NCBI RefSeq assembly: GCF_000346755.1
Contig: NZ_ANNV01000169.1
Location: 1 to 64,000 of the forward strand
Length of the DNA stretch: 64,000 bases
Source of the DNA: Pseudomonas sp. CBZ-4
Lineage (GTDB): Bacteria; Pseudomonadota; Gammaproteobacteria; Pseudomonadales; Pseudomonadaceae
Direction: 5' to 3'
This document shows, piece after piece, positions 24,352 through 34,400 of the stretch (position 1 is the first letter of the stretch; every line of letters starts with the position of its first letter). A program made the translations under genes and the position numbers. The notes under the pieces were generated by a model. That model saw only the letters and a program-made list of their open reading frames with translations, did not search any database and was not told the DNA's origin.

Positions 24352-24843
24352 TCAGGCGATACGTGGGTCTGGATTGTCCAGCACGCTGTCTGTCTGCTCA
24401 GCACGGAATTTCTTCAGCACCGCGTGGAACTGCGGGTGCTTGGCGCCCAGGATACTGGCGGACAGCAGCGCAGCGTTGATCGCGCCGGCCTTGCCAATCG
24501 CCAGGGTGGCCACCGGGATGCCGGCTGGCATCTGCACGATGGACAACAGCGAATCCACGCCCGAGAGCATTGCCGACTGCACCGGCACGCCCAGCACCGG
24601 CAGGTGGGTCTTGGCCGCACACATGCCTGGCAAGTGCGCTGCACCGCCGGCACCGGCGATGATCACCTCGATGCCACGGGATTCTGCTTCATCGGCATAC
24701 TGGAACAGCAAATCCGGGGTGCGGTGGGCAGAGACCACTTTCACTTCATACGGAATGCCGAGTTTTTCCAGCATATCGGCGGTGTGGCTAAGGGTGGACC
24801 AATCGGACTTGGAGCCCATGATCACGCCAACCAATGCACTCAT
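24352..24843 (-). CDS. purE: N5-carboxyaminoimidazole ribonucleotide mutase PurE
   Basis: A 163-residue class I PurE that moves the carboxylate made by PurK to carbon 4 of the imidazole ring. Landmarks are VIMGSKSDWSTL at the N terminus, VVSAHRTPD near residue 40 with the catalytic His, and IIAGAGGAAHLPGMCAAKTHLPVLGVPV near residue 65. It leads the purE-purK operon. Upstream lies a structured leader with a terminator-like hairpin (24882-24922), which suggests attenuation control. Confidence 0.97.
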   Translation of the reverse strand: MSALVGVIMGSKSDWSTLSHTADMLEKLGIPYEVKVVSAHRTPDLLFQYADEAESRGIEVIIAGAGGAAHLPGMCAAKTHLPVLGVPVQSAMLSGVDSLLSIVQMPAGIPVATLAIGKAGAINAALLSASILGAKHPQFHAVLKKFRAEQTDSVLDNPDPRIA

Positions 24844-25224
24844 CGTCGTGCCTCTTCTCTCTGGGCGCCCGCAGGCGCGTCAAAAAACAACAAGCCACGC
24901 GGGAAATCCGGCGTGGCTTGTTATACGAATTAAGGCCGGTTGGACCGGCCGAAGGCCGCGCAGTATACCGTAATAATGCAGATAAACAGCCCCTTGGATG
25001 ACCATCTGTCTAGCGTATCGCTTATTGCCATTTACTGACTCAGAAGTCAGCCAATACTGCTCTAAGCGTCTCGAACACTTCACACTGAAAACCAAGCAAC
25101 TTACAAATTTTTGGAAAGTTTCCCACTAACCACTCAGACAAGTTGTCACCTCATGAAAAATCACCAACTATATTCTTGTCGCTCTCTGATTAATTCTCAA
25201 CGTAGAGCACGAGGGCCTATATCT
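24844..25224. promoter_or_regulatory. purE leader and AT-rich intergenic region
   Basis: This 380-base gap has no gene I can support. On the minus strand, TATACT at 24962-24967 is a good -10 element for purE. The leader then carries GGCCGG/CCGGCC (24934-24950), followed by a perfect 12-bp stem AACAAGCCACGC/GCGTGGCTTGTT (24889-24900 and 24911-24922) running into six T on the minus strand at 24882-24887, some 40 bases before the purE start. This looks like a conditional terminator. The rest, 24975-25224, is AT-richer and holds only the leader of the 25225 gene. Confidence 0.55.
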
Positions 25225-25860
25225 ATGAGCACTGATTTCTTTGCCAACATTGACCGCATCATCTCAGAAGCAACCGCGGCAATAAATGACCAAAGGACAC
25301 GCCCTGCCAAAAAACCGATTTATGTGAATGTTGTTTTCCACAAAGACCTGGGTTATCCCGCCGAACAGGAATTTGAAAAAACTCATTTGGCCTTGGCCAA
25401 AAAACATATTGAAAATATTTCAGGACGCGAAGTTATCGTCAATGTGATTCGCGACGCCAAAATGCGCAACTTCAACTACCAGTCCGACAATGATGTCGAG
25501 TACGGACTTCGCAAGCACTACGGCAGAAACAAGAACCCAGACCAGGCTCACCATTCGGGCAAGCCGAAGATCGAAAAAACCTTATTCGTAACACCCGAGC
25601 ATTTGAGCTTCAGCGAGCCAGGCAGAACCGACCCCGGCCACGAATATGGAATAACCTCTTACAACAACGCTCGAGGTGCCGCCCACACGCTTGGCCTTTT
25701 GTTGGGTGCAACCCGTGCTGACGGAGAGATAACCTATAACGGTTGGTGGAATGACACTTTCATGAAATACAATAACGAATCCCCTCTACGCGGCAATGAC
25801 TTGAATTACTCTGACGCCAACAAACAGAACATTCGCACCTACCTTGCCAAATTCGATTGA
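25225..25860 (+). CDS. Metzincin-like protein with a degenerate zinc site
   Basis: A 211-residue protein from the ATG at 25225, favoured by GAGGG upstream; in-frame starts at 25111 and 25153 would add up to 38 residues. The C-terminal third follows reprolysin-type metzincins: ITSYNNARGAAHTLGLLLGATR, then NGWWNDTFM with a Met at about residue 180 placed like the Met turn, and LNYSDANKQNIRTYL. The zinc motif HExxHxxGxxH reads HTLGLLLGATR (residues 154-164): the first His and the Gly remain, but the catalytic Glu and the other two His are lost. It is therefore probably not a protease. No signal peptide is seen. The DNA is AT-richer than its neighbours, which suggests transfer. Confidence 0.65.
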   Translation: MSTDFFANIDRIISEATAAINDQRTRPAKKPIYVNVVFHKDLGYPAEQEFEKTHLALAKKHIENISGREVIVNVIRDAKMRNFNYQSDNDVEYGLRKHYGRNKNPDQAHHSGKPKIEKTLFVTPEHLSFSEPGRTDPGHEYGITSYNNARGAAHTLGLLLGATRADGEITYNGWWNDTFMKYNNESPLRGNDLNYSDANKQNIRTYLAKFD

Positions 25861-25917
25861 GCCACCCTCTCAATCAATTTCAACAGGCAACAAGCGCGTC
25901 TGACTTCCACCGGCAAC

Positions 25918-26829
25918 TCATTGTGTTGCACCGGCAGCCCCCCCCTCCAACTTGCGCCACAACAAGCGCACGTTTGCCTTGCGCACCAACGCGCAGCGAT
26001 ACAGGCGGATCTCCAGCGGTACATGCCACTGCGGCCCGCCACAGACCACCAACTCACCACGCGCCAGTTCTGCGCGCACGCTCAGCTGCGGCACCCAGGC
26101 AATGCCCAAGCCTTCCAACGCCATGCTCTTGAGACTGTCGGCCATGGCGGTTTCGTAAACGGTGGTAAAGCGCAAGGCACGTTGGCGTAATAACAGATTC
26201 ACCGAACGACCAAGGAACGCCCCGGCGCTATAGGCCAGCAGCGGCACACTGCCCTCACCCTCCAGGTCGAACAACGGCTTGCCATCGGCATCGGCGGCGC
26301 ACACCCGGAGCATTTCGGTGTTGCCCAGGTGCAGGGAGGGGAAGATTTCCGCGTCCATCTGCATCGCCGCGTCCGGGTCGTAGAACGCCAGCATCAGGTC
26401 GCAACCGCCTTCGCGCAGGGCGTGCACGGCGTCGCCGACGTTGGTGGCCACCAACCGCGTGGCGATGTTCAGGCCTTCGTTGCGCAGTTGGGCGATCCAG
26501 CGCGGGAAGAAGCCCAGCGCCAGGGAGTGCGCCGCCGCCACTTGCATGACTTCGCCCTGCCCGCCTTCCAGGTGATGCAAATGGCGCAGCACTTCACCGA
26601 GCTGTTCGACCACGGTGCGTGCGGTCACCAGGAACAACTGCCCCGCCGCCGTCAATTCCACCGGCGTGCGCGAGCGGTTGACCAGGGTCAGGCCCAGCGC
26701 AGCCTCGAGGCTACGGATGCGTCGGCTGAATGCCGGCTGGGTGACAAAGCGCCGTTCCGCCGCCTGGGAAAAGCTGCGGGTGGCCGCCAGGGCGCTGAAG
26801 TCTTCCAGCCATTTGCTCTCAAGGTTCAT
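25918..26829 (-). CDS. LysR-type regulator divergent from aspA
   Basis: A 303-residue LysR regulator from the ATG at 26829, which GGAGG precedes by 6 bases. The helix-turn-helix is FSALAATRSFSQAAERRFVT and QPAFSRRIRSLEAALG; the C-terminal part is a periplasmic-binding-like effector domain (LALGFFPRWIAQL, GLGIAWVPQLSV). It is divergent from aspA across 182 bases, which suggests that it controls aspartase. The effector is unknown. Confidence 0.9.
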   Translation of the reverse strand: MNLESKWLEDFSALAATRSFSQAAERRFVTQPAFSRRIRSLEAALGLTLVNRSRTPVELTAAGQLFLVTARTVVEQLGEVLRHLHHLEGGQGEVMQVAAAHSLALGFFPRWIAQLRNEGLNIATRLVATNVGDAVHALREGGCDLMLAFYDPDAAMQMDAEIFPSLHLGNTEMLRVCAADADGKPLFDLEGEGSVPLLAYSAGAFLGRSVNLLLRQRALRFTTVYETAMADSLKSMALEGLGIAWVPQLSVRAELARGELVVCGGPQWHVPLEIRLYRCALVRKANVRLLWRKLEGGAAGATQ

Positions 26830-27011
26830 CACTTCCCTCCACGGGTACGCACCATTTTGGTACACACGCCCGCCATGATAGCCGGGTCACACCTGCATTA
26901 TGCCGTTTATGCATAGCCCAGTGCTGAACAGCATTGGCCCAAAAACTCACACAAGCCTAGCATTCGCAGCGTTCCGGCCAGTTCTGGGTCCATATCGAGA
27001 TGATTTCCGTC

Positions 27012-28436
<1,425 letters not shown>

Positions 28437-28489
28437 GCGTTTGTTGCACCGCTCACCAGGTTGAGGGACTAGACACCTCTCACCTTTTG

Positions 28490-28525
28490 AGGGCCTGAAG
28501 GCTCGTTCTTCAGGCCCTTTTTTTT
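28490..28525 (+). terminator. Terminator of aspA
   Basis: GGGCCTGAAG (28491-28500) and CTTCAGGCCC (28508-28517) form a perfect 10-bp stem followed by eight T. Confidence 0.95.
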
Positions 28526-28816
28526 GCCTCAAGGTTGTGAAATGAAGCCCATAAAAACTCCAATATCGCCCTGCAAGCCCGCCACCCTGCTGAAACCTTT
28601 AATCGCCCCGTGCAGACGGATCACGCGCTCCTAGGTATAGTGCCGCCCCTCTTCGCGCTGCGGCCGTCGGTAACGAGGCCCGGGTACACACGCGAAACCG
28701 CATGAATAACAACCCGCAAAAGGATTGGGGTCGAACTGTCGCGCACTGCCTGGTGCCAAGCGACGGCGTCGCACCGTCCTGCGTTTGCCATTAGAAAAAT
28801 CAGCGAGGAACACTCC
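28526..28816 (+). promoter_or_regulatory. Long leader of the sodium/alanine symporter gene
   Basis: About 290 bases without a supported gene. TATAGT at 28636-28641 is a plausible -10 element, leaving a leader of some 165 bases. It contains a small stem GCGAC-GGC-GTCGC (28760-28772) inside a larger one closed by GGT/ACC. I do not recognise a known riboswitch. GCGAGGAA before the ATG is the ribosome binding site. Confidence 0.4.
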
Positions 28817-30262
28817 ATGCTCGAAGTCATCAACGACTTCCTCTCAGGGAAAGTACTGATCGTGCTCATTGTCGGGCTCGGCGGTTATTTCACGATTCGC
28901 TCGCGTTTCGTACAGCTGCGTCACTTTTTCCACATGTTCTCGGTGTTCAAAGACAGCCTCAAGAGCAGCTCCGACCAACTCAGCTCGTTCCAGGCGCTGA
29001 TGCTCAGCCTGGCCGGCCGCGTCGGTGCCGGCAACATCGCCGGTGTCGGCATTGCCGTGACCCTGGGTGGCCCGGGTGCCGTGTTCTGGATGTGGGTCAC
29101 CGCGCTGGTGGGCATGTCTTCGAGCTTTATCGAATGCTCCCTCGGCCAGTTGTACAAGCGTACCGACGCAGAAGGCACCTACCGTGGCGGCCCGGCGTAT
29201 TACATCCAGCACGGCCTGCACAAGCGCTGGCTGGGCATGGTCATGGCGTTCCTGCTGCTGGTGACCTTCGGCTTCGCCTTCAACGGCCTGCAAGCCCACG
29301 CCGTGACGCACTCGCTGAACAACGCCTTCGGCCTCGACACCACCTACACCGGCCTGGCCCTCGCGGCATTGCTGGGCCTGGTGTTCATCGGCGGGATCAA
29401 GCGCATCGCCTCGATCGCCGACCTGCTGGTGCCGGTCAAGACCCTGGTCTACATCGCCGTGACCCTGTACGTGATCGTGCTGCAATTCGACCACGTGCCG
29501 GCCATGCTGATGACCATCGTCAAGAGCGCCTTCGGCCTCGACCAAGCCTTCGGTGGCCTGGTGGGCAGCGCGATCATCATGGGTGTTAAGCGCGGCGTGT
29601 TCGCCAACGAAGCCGGCCTGGGCAGTGCGCCTAACGTGGCGGCGGTGGCTTCCGTAGAGCACCCGATTGCCCAGGGCGTGGTCCAGGCGTTCAGCGTGTT
29701 CCTCGACACCTTCGTGATCTGCACCTGCACGGCGTTGCTGATCCTGCTCTCCGGCTTCTACACCCCAGGCTTTGAAGGCGACGGCATTGCCCTGACCCAG
29801 AACTCCCTGGCCGCGGTAGTGGGCGACTGGGGCCGCATGTTCATCTCCGTGGCCCTGGCGTTGTTCGTGTTCACCTCGATCATGTACAACTACTACCTCG
29901 GCGAGAGCAACCTGCGCTTCCTGGTGGGCAACAACCGCAAGGTGCTGATCGGCTACCGCACGCTGGTGCTGGTGCTGATCTTCTGGGGTTCGATCGAGAA
30001 CCTGAGCACCGTGTTCGCGTTTGCCGACATCACCATGACCATGCTCGCCTTCGTCAACCTGTTCGCCCTGGCGTTCCTGTTCAAGATCGCCATGCGCATC
30101 CTGAACGACTACGACAAGCAGCGCGCCGCAGGCATCAAAACCCCGGTGTTCGACTCCAGCCAGTTCCCTGACCTGGACCTCGACCGCAAGGCCTGGCCGG
30201 CCAATCCGGTAAAACCGGAAGCAGCGCCATCGGCTGAACTCAACGCCCAAGCCCAGCGCTAA
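28817..30262 (+). CDS. Sodium:alanine/glycine symporter (AGCS family)
   Basis: A 481-residue membrane transporter that imports alanine, glycine or similar amino acids with sodium. The family pattern is SLAGRVGAGNIAGVGIAVTLGGPGAVFWMWV (split here as RVGAGNIAGVGIAVTLGGPG and GAVFWMWVTALVGMSSSFIE), followed by KRGVFANEAGLGSAPNVAA near residue 255 and a row of about ten hydrophobic segments. The polar C-terminal tail of about 60 residues is cytoplasmic. A 10-bp terminator follows at once. Position between aspA and ansA suggests a shared amino-acid use function. Confidence 0.93.
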   Translation: MLEVINDFLSGKVLIVLIVGLGGYFTIRSRFVQLRHFFHMFSVFKDSLKSSSDQLSSFQALMLSLAGRVGAGNIAGVGIAVTLGGPGAVFWMWVTALVGMSSSFIECSLGQLYKRTDAEGTYRGGPAYYIQHGLHKRWLGMVMAFLLLVTFGFAFNGLQAHAVTHSLNNAFGLDTTYTGLALAALLGLVFIGGIKRIASIADLLVPVKTLVYIAVTLYVIVLQFDHVPAMLMTIVKSAFGLDQAFGGLVGSAIIMGVKRGVFANEAGLGSAPNVAAVASVEHPIAQGVVQAFSVFLDTFVICTCTALLILLSGFYTPGFEGDGIALTQNSLAAVVGDWGRMFISVALALFVFTSIMYNYYLGESNLRFLVGNNRKVLIGYRTLVLVLIFWGSIENLSTVFAFADITMTMLAFVNLFALAFLFKIAMRILNDYDKQRAAGIKTPVFDSSQFPDLDLDRKAWPANPVKPEAAPSAELNAQAQR

Positions 30263-30277
30263 GCGTAGAGAGATGAC

Positions 30278-30321
30278 ACGCCGCACGACCTTGGGCATGC
30301 TCGGGGCCGTGCGGCGTTTTT
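30278..30321 (+). terminator. Terminator of the symporter gene
   Basis: ACGCCGCACG and CGTGCGGCGT pair over 10 bases across a 20-base loop, followed by five T. It lies between the symporter and ansA. Confidence 0.9.
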
Positions 30322-30339
30322 CGTTCAGGAGAAAATTCG

Positions 30340-31317
30340 ATGTCCCCATCTAGCAACGTCATGGTGCTCTACACCGGCGGCACCATTGGCATGCAGGCCA
30401 GCGCCAATGGCCTGGCGCCCGCGTCCGGCTTCGAAGCCCGTATGCGTGAACAGCTTGCCGGCCAGCCCATGCCCGCGTGGCAATTCCAGGAAATGGCCCC
30501 GCTGATCGACAGCGCCAACATGACCCCCGCCTACTGGCAGCGCCTGCGCACCGCGGTGATCGATGCCGTGGACCAAGGCTGCGACGGCGTGCTGATCCTG
30601 CACGGCACCGACACCCTGGCCTACAGCGCGGCAGCCATGGGCTTCCAATTGCTGGGCTTGCCGGCGCCGGTGGTGTTCACCGGTTCCATGTTGCCGGCCG
30701 GCGTGCCCGACAGCGATGCCTGGGAAAACGTCAGCGGTGCCTTGCTGGCATTGCGCGCGGGCCTGGCCCCGGGCGTGCACCTGCACTTCCATGGCGCACT
30801 GATGGCACCGACGGCCTGCGCGAAAATCCGCAGCTTCGGCCGCAACCCATTCGCGGCGCTGAATCGCCAGGGCGGCGTGGCCCGTGCCGAATCCATCCCC
30901 CACGCGCTGGACTATCGCCAGCCAAAAGCCTTGGCCAACATCGGCGTCCTGCCGCTGGTGCCCGGCATCAGTGCGGCGCAGCTGGACGCCGTGATCGACA
31001 GCGGCATCCAGGCGCTGATCCTGGAGTGCTTTGGCAGCGGCACCGGCCCCAGCGACAACCCTGAGTTCCTCGCAAGCCTCCAGCGGGCCCAGGACCAAGG
31101 CGTGGTGGTGGTCGCGATCACTCAGTGCCATGAAGGCGGCGTTGAACTGGACGTCTACGAAGCCGGCAGCCGTTTGCGCGGTGTGGGCGTACTGTCGGGC
31201 GGCGGCATGACCCGTGAAGCCGCGTTCGGCAAGCTCAATGCGCTGGTCGGCGCTGGATTGGATCACGCGCACATCCGCCGCCTGGTGGAGACCAACCTGT
31301 GCGGTGAACTCGGCTGA
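30340..31317 (+). CDS. ansA: L-asparaginase, cytoplasmic type
   Basis: A 325-residue enzyme that hydrolyses asparagine to aspartate and ammonia. Both catalytic threonines are visible: in VLYTGGTIGMQ near residue 13 and in LHGTDTLAYSA near residue 88, the latter followed by PVVFTGSMLPAG. The lack of a signal peptide and the TGGTIGM form point to a type I (AnsA-like) enzyme. CAGGAG precedes the ATG. Its product feeds AspA, encoded 2 kb upstream. Confidence 0.9.
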   Translation: MSPSSNVMVLYTGGTIGMQASANGLAPASGFEARMREQLAGQPMPAWQFQEMAPLIDSANMTPAYWQRLRTAVIDAVDQGCDGVLILHGTDTLAYSAAAMGFQLLGLPAPVVFTGSMLPAGVPDSDAWENVSGALLALRAGLAPGVHLHFHGALMAPTACAKIRSFGRNPFAALNRQGGVARAESIPHALDYRQPKALANIGVLPLVPGISAAQLDAVIDSGIQALILECFGSGTGPSDNPEFLASLQRAQDQGVVVVAITQCHEGGVELDVYEAGSRLRGVGVLSGGGMTREAAFGKLNALVGAGLDHAHIRRLVETNLCGELG

Positions 31318-31370
31318 GCCGAGCCCTGTAGATATGCACCGCCTTTCTGATTGAGCGCTTTCTAGCATGG

Positions 31371-31394
31371 CAACCACCCACCTTCAGGTGGTTG
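31371..31394 (+). terminator. Hairpin after ansA
   Basis: CAACCACC and GGTGGTTG form an 8-bp stem around an 8-base loop, between ansA and the large toxin-like gene. No T run follows, so termination is only possible. Confidence 0.4.
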
Positions 31395-31422
31395 TCCTTG
31401 CTAACGCACATCAGGAATGCCC

Positions 31423-34400
31423 ATGCCTCCCGTCGTCACCACTGCAGCACCGCGCCGCGCCCCACGCGCTCGCCTCACGTCTTCATTGATCAACCAACTG
31501 TCCATCGGCCCGGCCTTTCGCGAGGTCGCCGCGCATTTGTTGCGCCTGAAGTTACAAGAGCGCTATCCCAACCTGCACATTGACCCGAACGTCGTCATGG
31601 TCGGCACCCCGAGCTGGGACGTCGTCCACGGCGAGATTGTCGCCACCCCCCCGCAATACCGCGCGCTCACCGACATACTGGCACGCCAGGCGGTGCTCGC
31701 CGTACCGTCCCTGTTCATCGACGGCATTCACTTTCTCACCCCGTTGCCGATCACCGAGCCACCTGTGCACCTGGCCGTGCGCATCGAAGACATTGCCCTG
31801 ATCATCAATGTACTGGCGCCGGTAATGATCCGGGGTTACCAGCAACAGCAATTGGCGTTCTGGGACCAGACCGTGGGCGGCAGCGGGCCGCATTGGCACG
31901 AGTTGTCCCTGGTGTTGCGCGACCTCTGGAATGTCAGCGAAGTACACGGCTGGACCGATGAGGATTGCCAGATGGCTCGCCAAGTCGCCCAGGCCCCCGA
32001 CCTGGCGCACCGGGCAACCGACGACAGCTTTGGCACTCACGCGTACGTGCTGGACGTCGATCAGGTCGATGACCAGGGCAACGCCACCCACCTCAACGAA
32101 CACCTGGTCAGCGTGGTGATCGGCAAGCAGGACGGGCATGAGGTCATCCTCGCCCACTCGATGCTGTTGGGCTTTCGCAAATACGCCACGCTTGACGCAC
32201 TGGGCCAGGACCTGCCGCTGCTGCTGGACACTGCGATCACCCACAAAAAAATCCAGTGGCGCCTGGTGGAGCCCGACGGGGACTTCTTCGACTACCTGGC
32301 CTGCACCCTGGTGACGATGCAGATCGAAGCGATCGGCGCCATCGACTTTTCCGACCTGCGTGGCCAAGGCGTCAGCCCGCTGGCCCTGGCAGGCCCACCC
32401 GGCGCCGTGCCCTACGGCGAAAGCCCGGGGCAGGATATCGACTGGTTGCAGCAAGCCCTTCCCAACTGGCTGGCCGATGCGTCGATTTCGGACATGAACA
32501 GCTACTCCCGCTACATGAAAGACCTGTCGGCCCTGAACACCTTCTACCAGGGCAAGAGTTACGACGAGGGCATTGCGCCCATCGAGCAATACGCCCTGGA
32601 CAAGCTGGAAGCAGAAATTCGCAAGGATCACCCCGACGCCACCAACCTGTCGCTGGACACCCTTCAACTGAAGGTCCAAAGCCCTGTGGTGGTGGGGTTG
32701 TTCCCCTTGCCGTGGCAGTTCGATACCACCCTGTACAGCATGAGCCAGCTGGCCCTGCAAAATCTGATTGACGTGCCTCTGGGCATCAAGAGCCTCGAAC
32801 ACAACCCGCCACGCGCGCTGCCCGAATGGCTCACCGTGGACTACCTGGAGACACTGATCAGCCGCATCGACATTGGCAACGCCTATCCTCGCTTGATCAA
32901 AAGCACACTGCTGGATGACCCCGCGCAAGCCGACCGCCGCGGCACGCTTTACGCCTATCACCTGGGCATTCAACTGCCGCTGTTGGCGTTGCAGGCCAAG
33001 ATCCGCCGGGAATTCGGGATCGATGAGCGGGGTTTCCGGTTTGTCGCGGCGGCGATGGAGGCGGAAAAATCCGACCGGCAGGTGGATGACATCGCCATCG
33101 TCGTGCGCCCACTGGCGTTGTTGCCCAGCCTGCGGCTGAACAGAACGGCGGATATCGTCGCGAATATGTTTGTCATCGGCCCGCAGGACCCGGCCAGCGG
33201 TCCGTGCCTGCTCTATCGGCCCCTGCTCGACAAGCCCCTGACCCAATACCCCTCACCCGCCAACCTGGTGTACGCCATCCAGCAGTCCCCCGACCTGCGC
33301 GAATCGGTGCTGGCCTGGCTGCCCGATGACGTGCGCGACGACTATCGCCACTACGTCTTCCCGACGAAAATTCCGTCCCCCTGGACAGTCGCCGAAGTCG
33401 CCACCAACCCACTCAAACTCGCCAGCCTGAGCGGGCCGCTGCAACTGGGCGGCGACGCCATCGACGGCAACCTGTTCACCACGCTGTACAACGCCAATGC
33501 AAACGCCCTGATCACCCTGGCCGACCGCCAGGCGGTGTCGAATGCCGAAGCCCGCTGGGCCACGTTCAAACGCGCAGGCTGGGCGATATTCAACGGCGTC
33601 TTGCCCTTCCTCGGGCGCACAGTGAACACCGCCGCGTGGGTCTGGCAGATCATGGATCAACTGGAGGCACTCAAGGACGCCAAGGAGCATCCCACACGCC
33701 AATCACCGTGGGCCGCGCTGTCCGACCTGCTGCTCAACCTCGGCATGGCCATTGCCTTGCATGCTGCGTCTCGCACCTCGCCCCGTCCGTCCAGCGCGGC
33801 CGAGTCGACGGAAGAACGCCTCGCCCCCCCCATTTCCGCCCCCAAGGCAGAACCGCTCACTATCCGTCAGTTGCCCACCGTCACCCCCGAACAATTGCCG
33901 TACGATCACCCCCGCCCCCTGCACACCAGCGGCGCCCTCAACAACACCCCCGTACGACTGGGCATCGTGCTGGACCGCTTCAAGGTCCCCAGGCCCGACA
34001 CCTTGGGCACGCAGATCAGCACCGCGGGGCCTCACCTTCACCTGTATCAGGGGGGGCAAAAATACTACGCCCCAGTGGGTGAGCGCTGGTTCGAAGTACA
34101 GGTGGATGAGAATGATCGAGCCATCATTGTCGATCCCAGCCAACCGCTGCGTACTGGCCCGCCCCTGATACATAACCGGCAGGGCCAATGGTTCGTCGAC
34201 ACGCGCCTGCGCCTGCGCCTGCGCGGAGGCGGCCCGATCGTGCTGGCCCGAAAGGCGACCAGCCTGGCGGAGCAGCGCGCATCCACGCTGAAAAAACAAC
34301 TGAGCAACTTCCACGAGGTCGAAAAAGGCCTCCAGCAAAACCTGGATGACGCCCACGGCGCCATGGAAGGGTCGGCAGCCGCCTCATCCGGCACGATGGC

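Noticed and set aside
25111..25224. N-terminal extension of the metzincin-like protein from ATG 25111 or 25153
   Set aside because: Neither upstream ATG has a ribosome binding site and the extra residues do not form a convincing signal peptide; GAGGG favours 25225.
26866..27011. Direct TATGC repeats in the LysR/aspA gap as the regulator's site
   Set aside because: The repeat is short and not symmetrical enough to call an operator.
28844..30349. 501-codon minus-strand frame opposite the symporter
   Set aside because: The plus-strand gene is clearly a conserved transporter; the antisense product is low-complexity His/Gln/Glu-rich.
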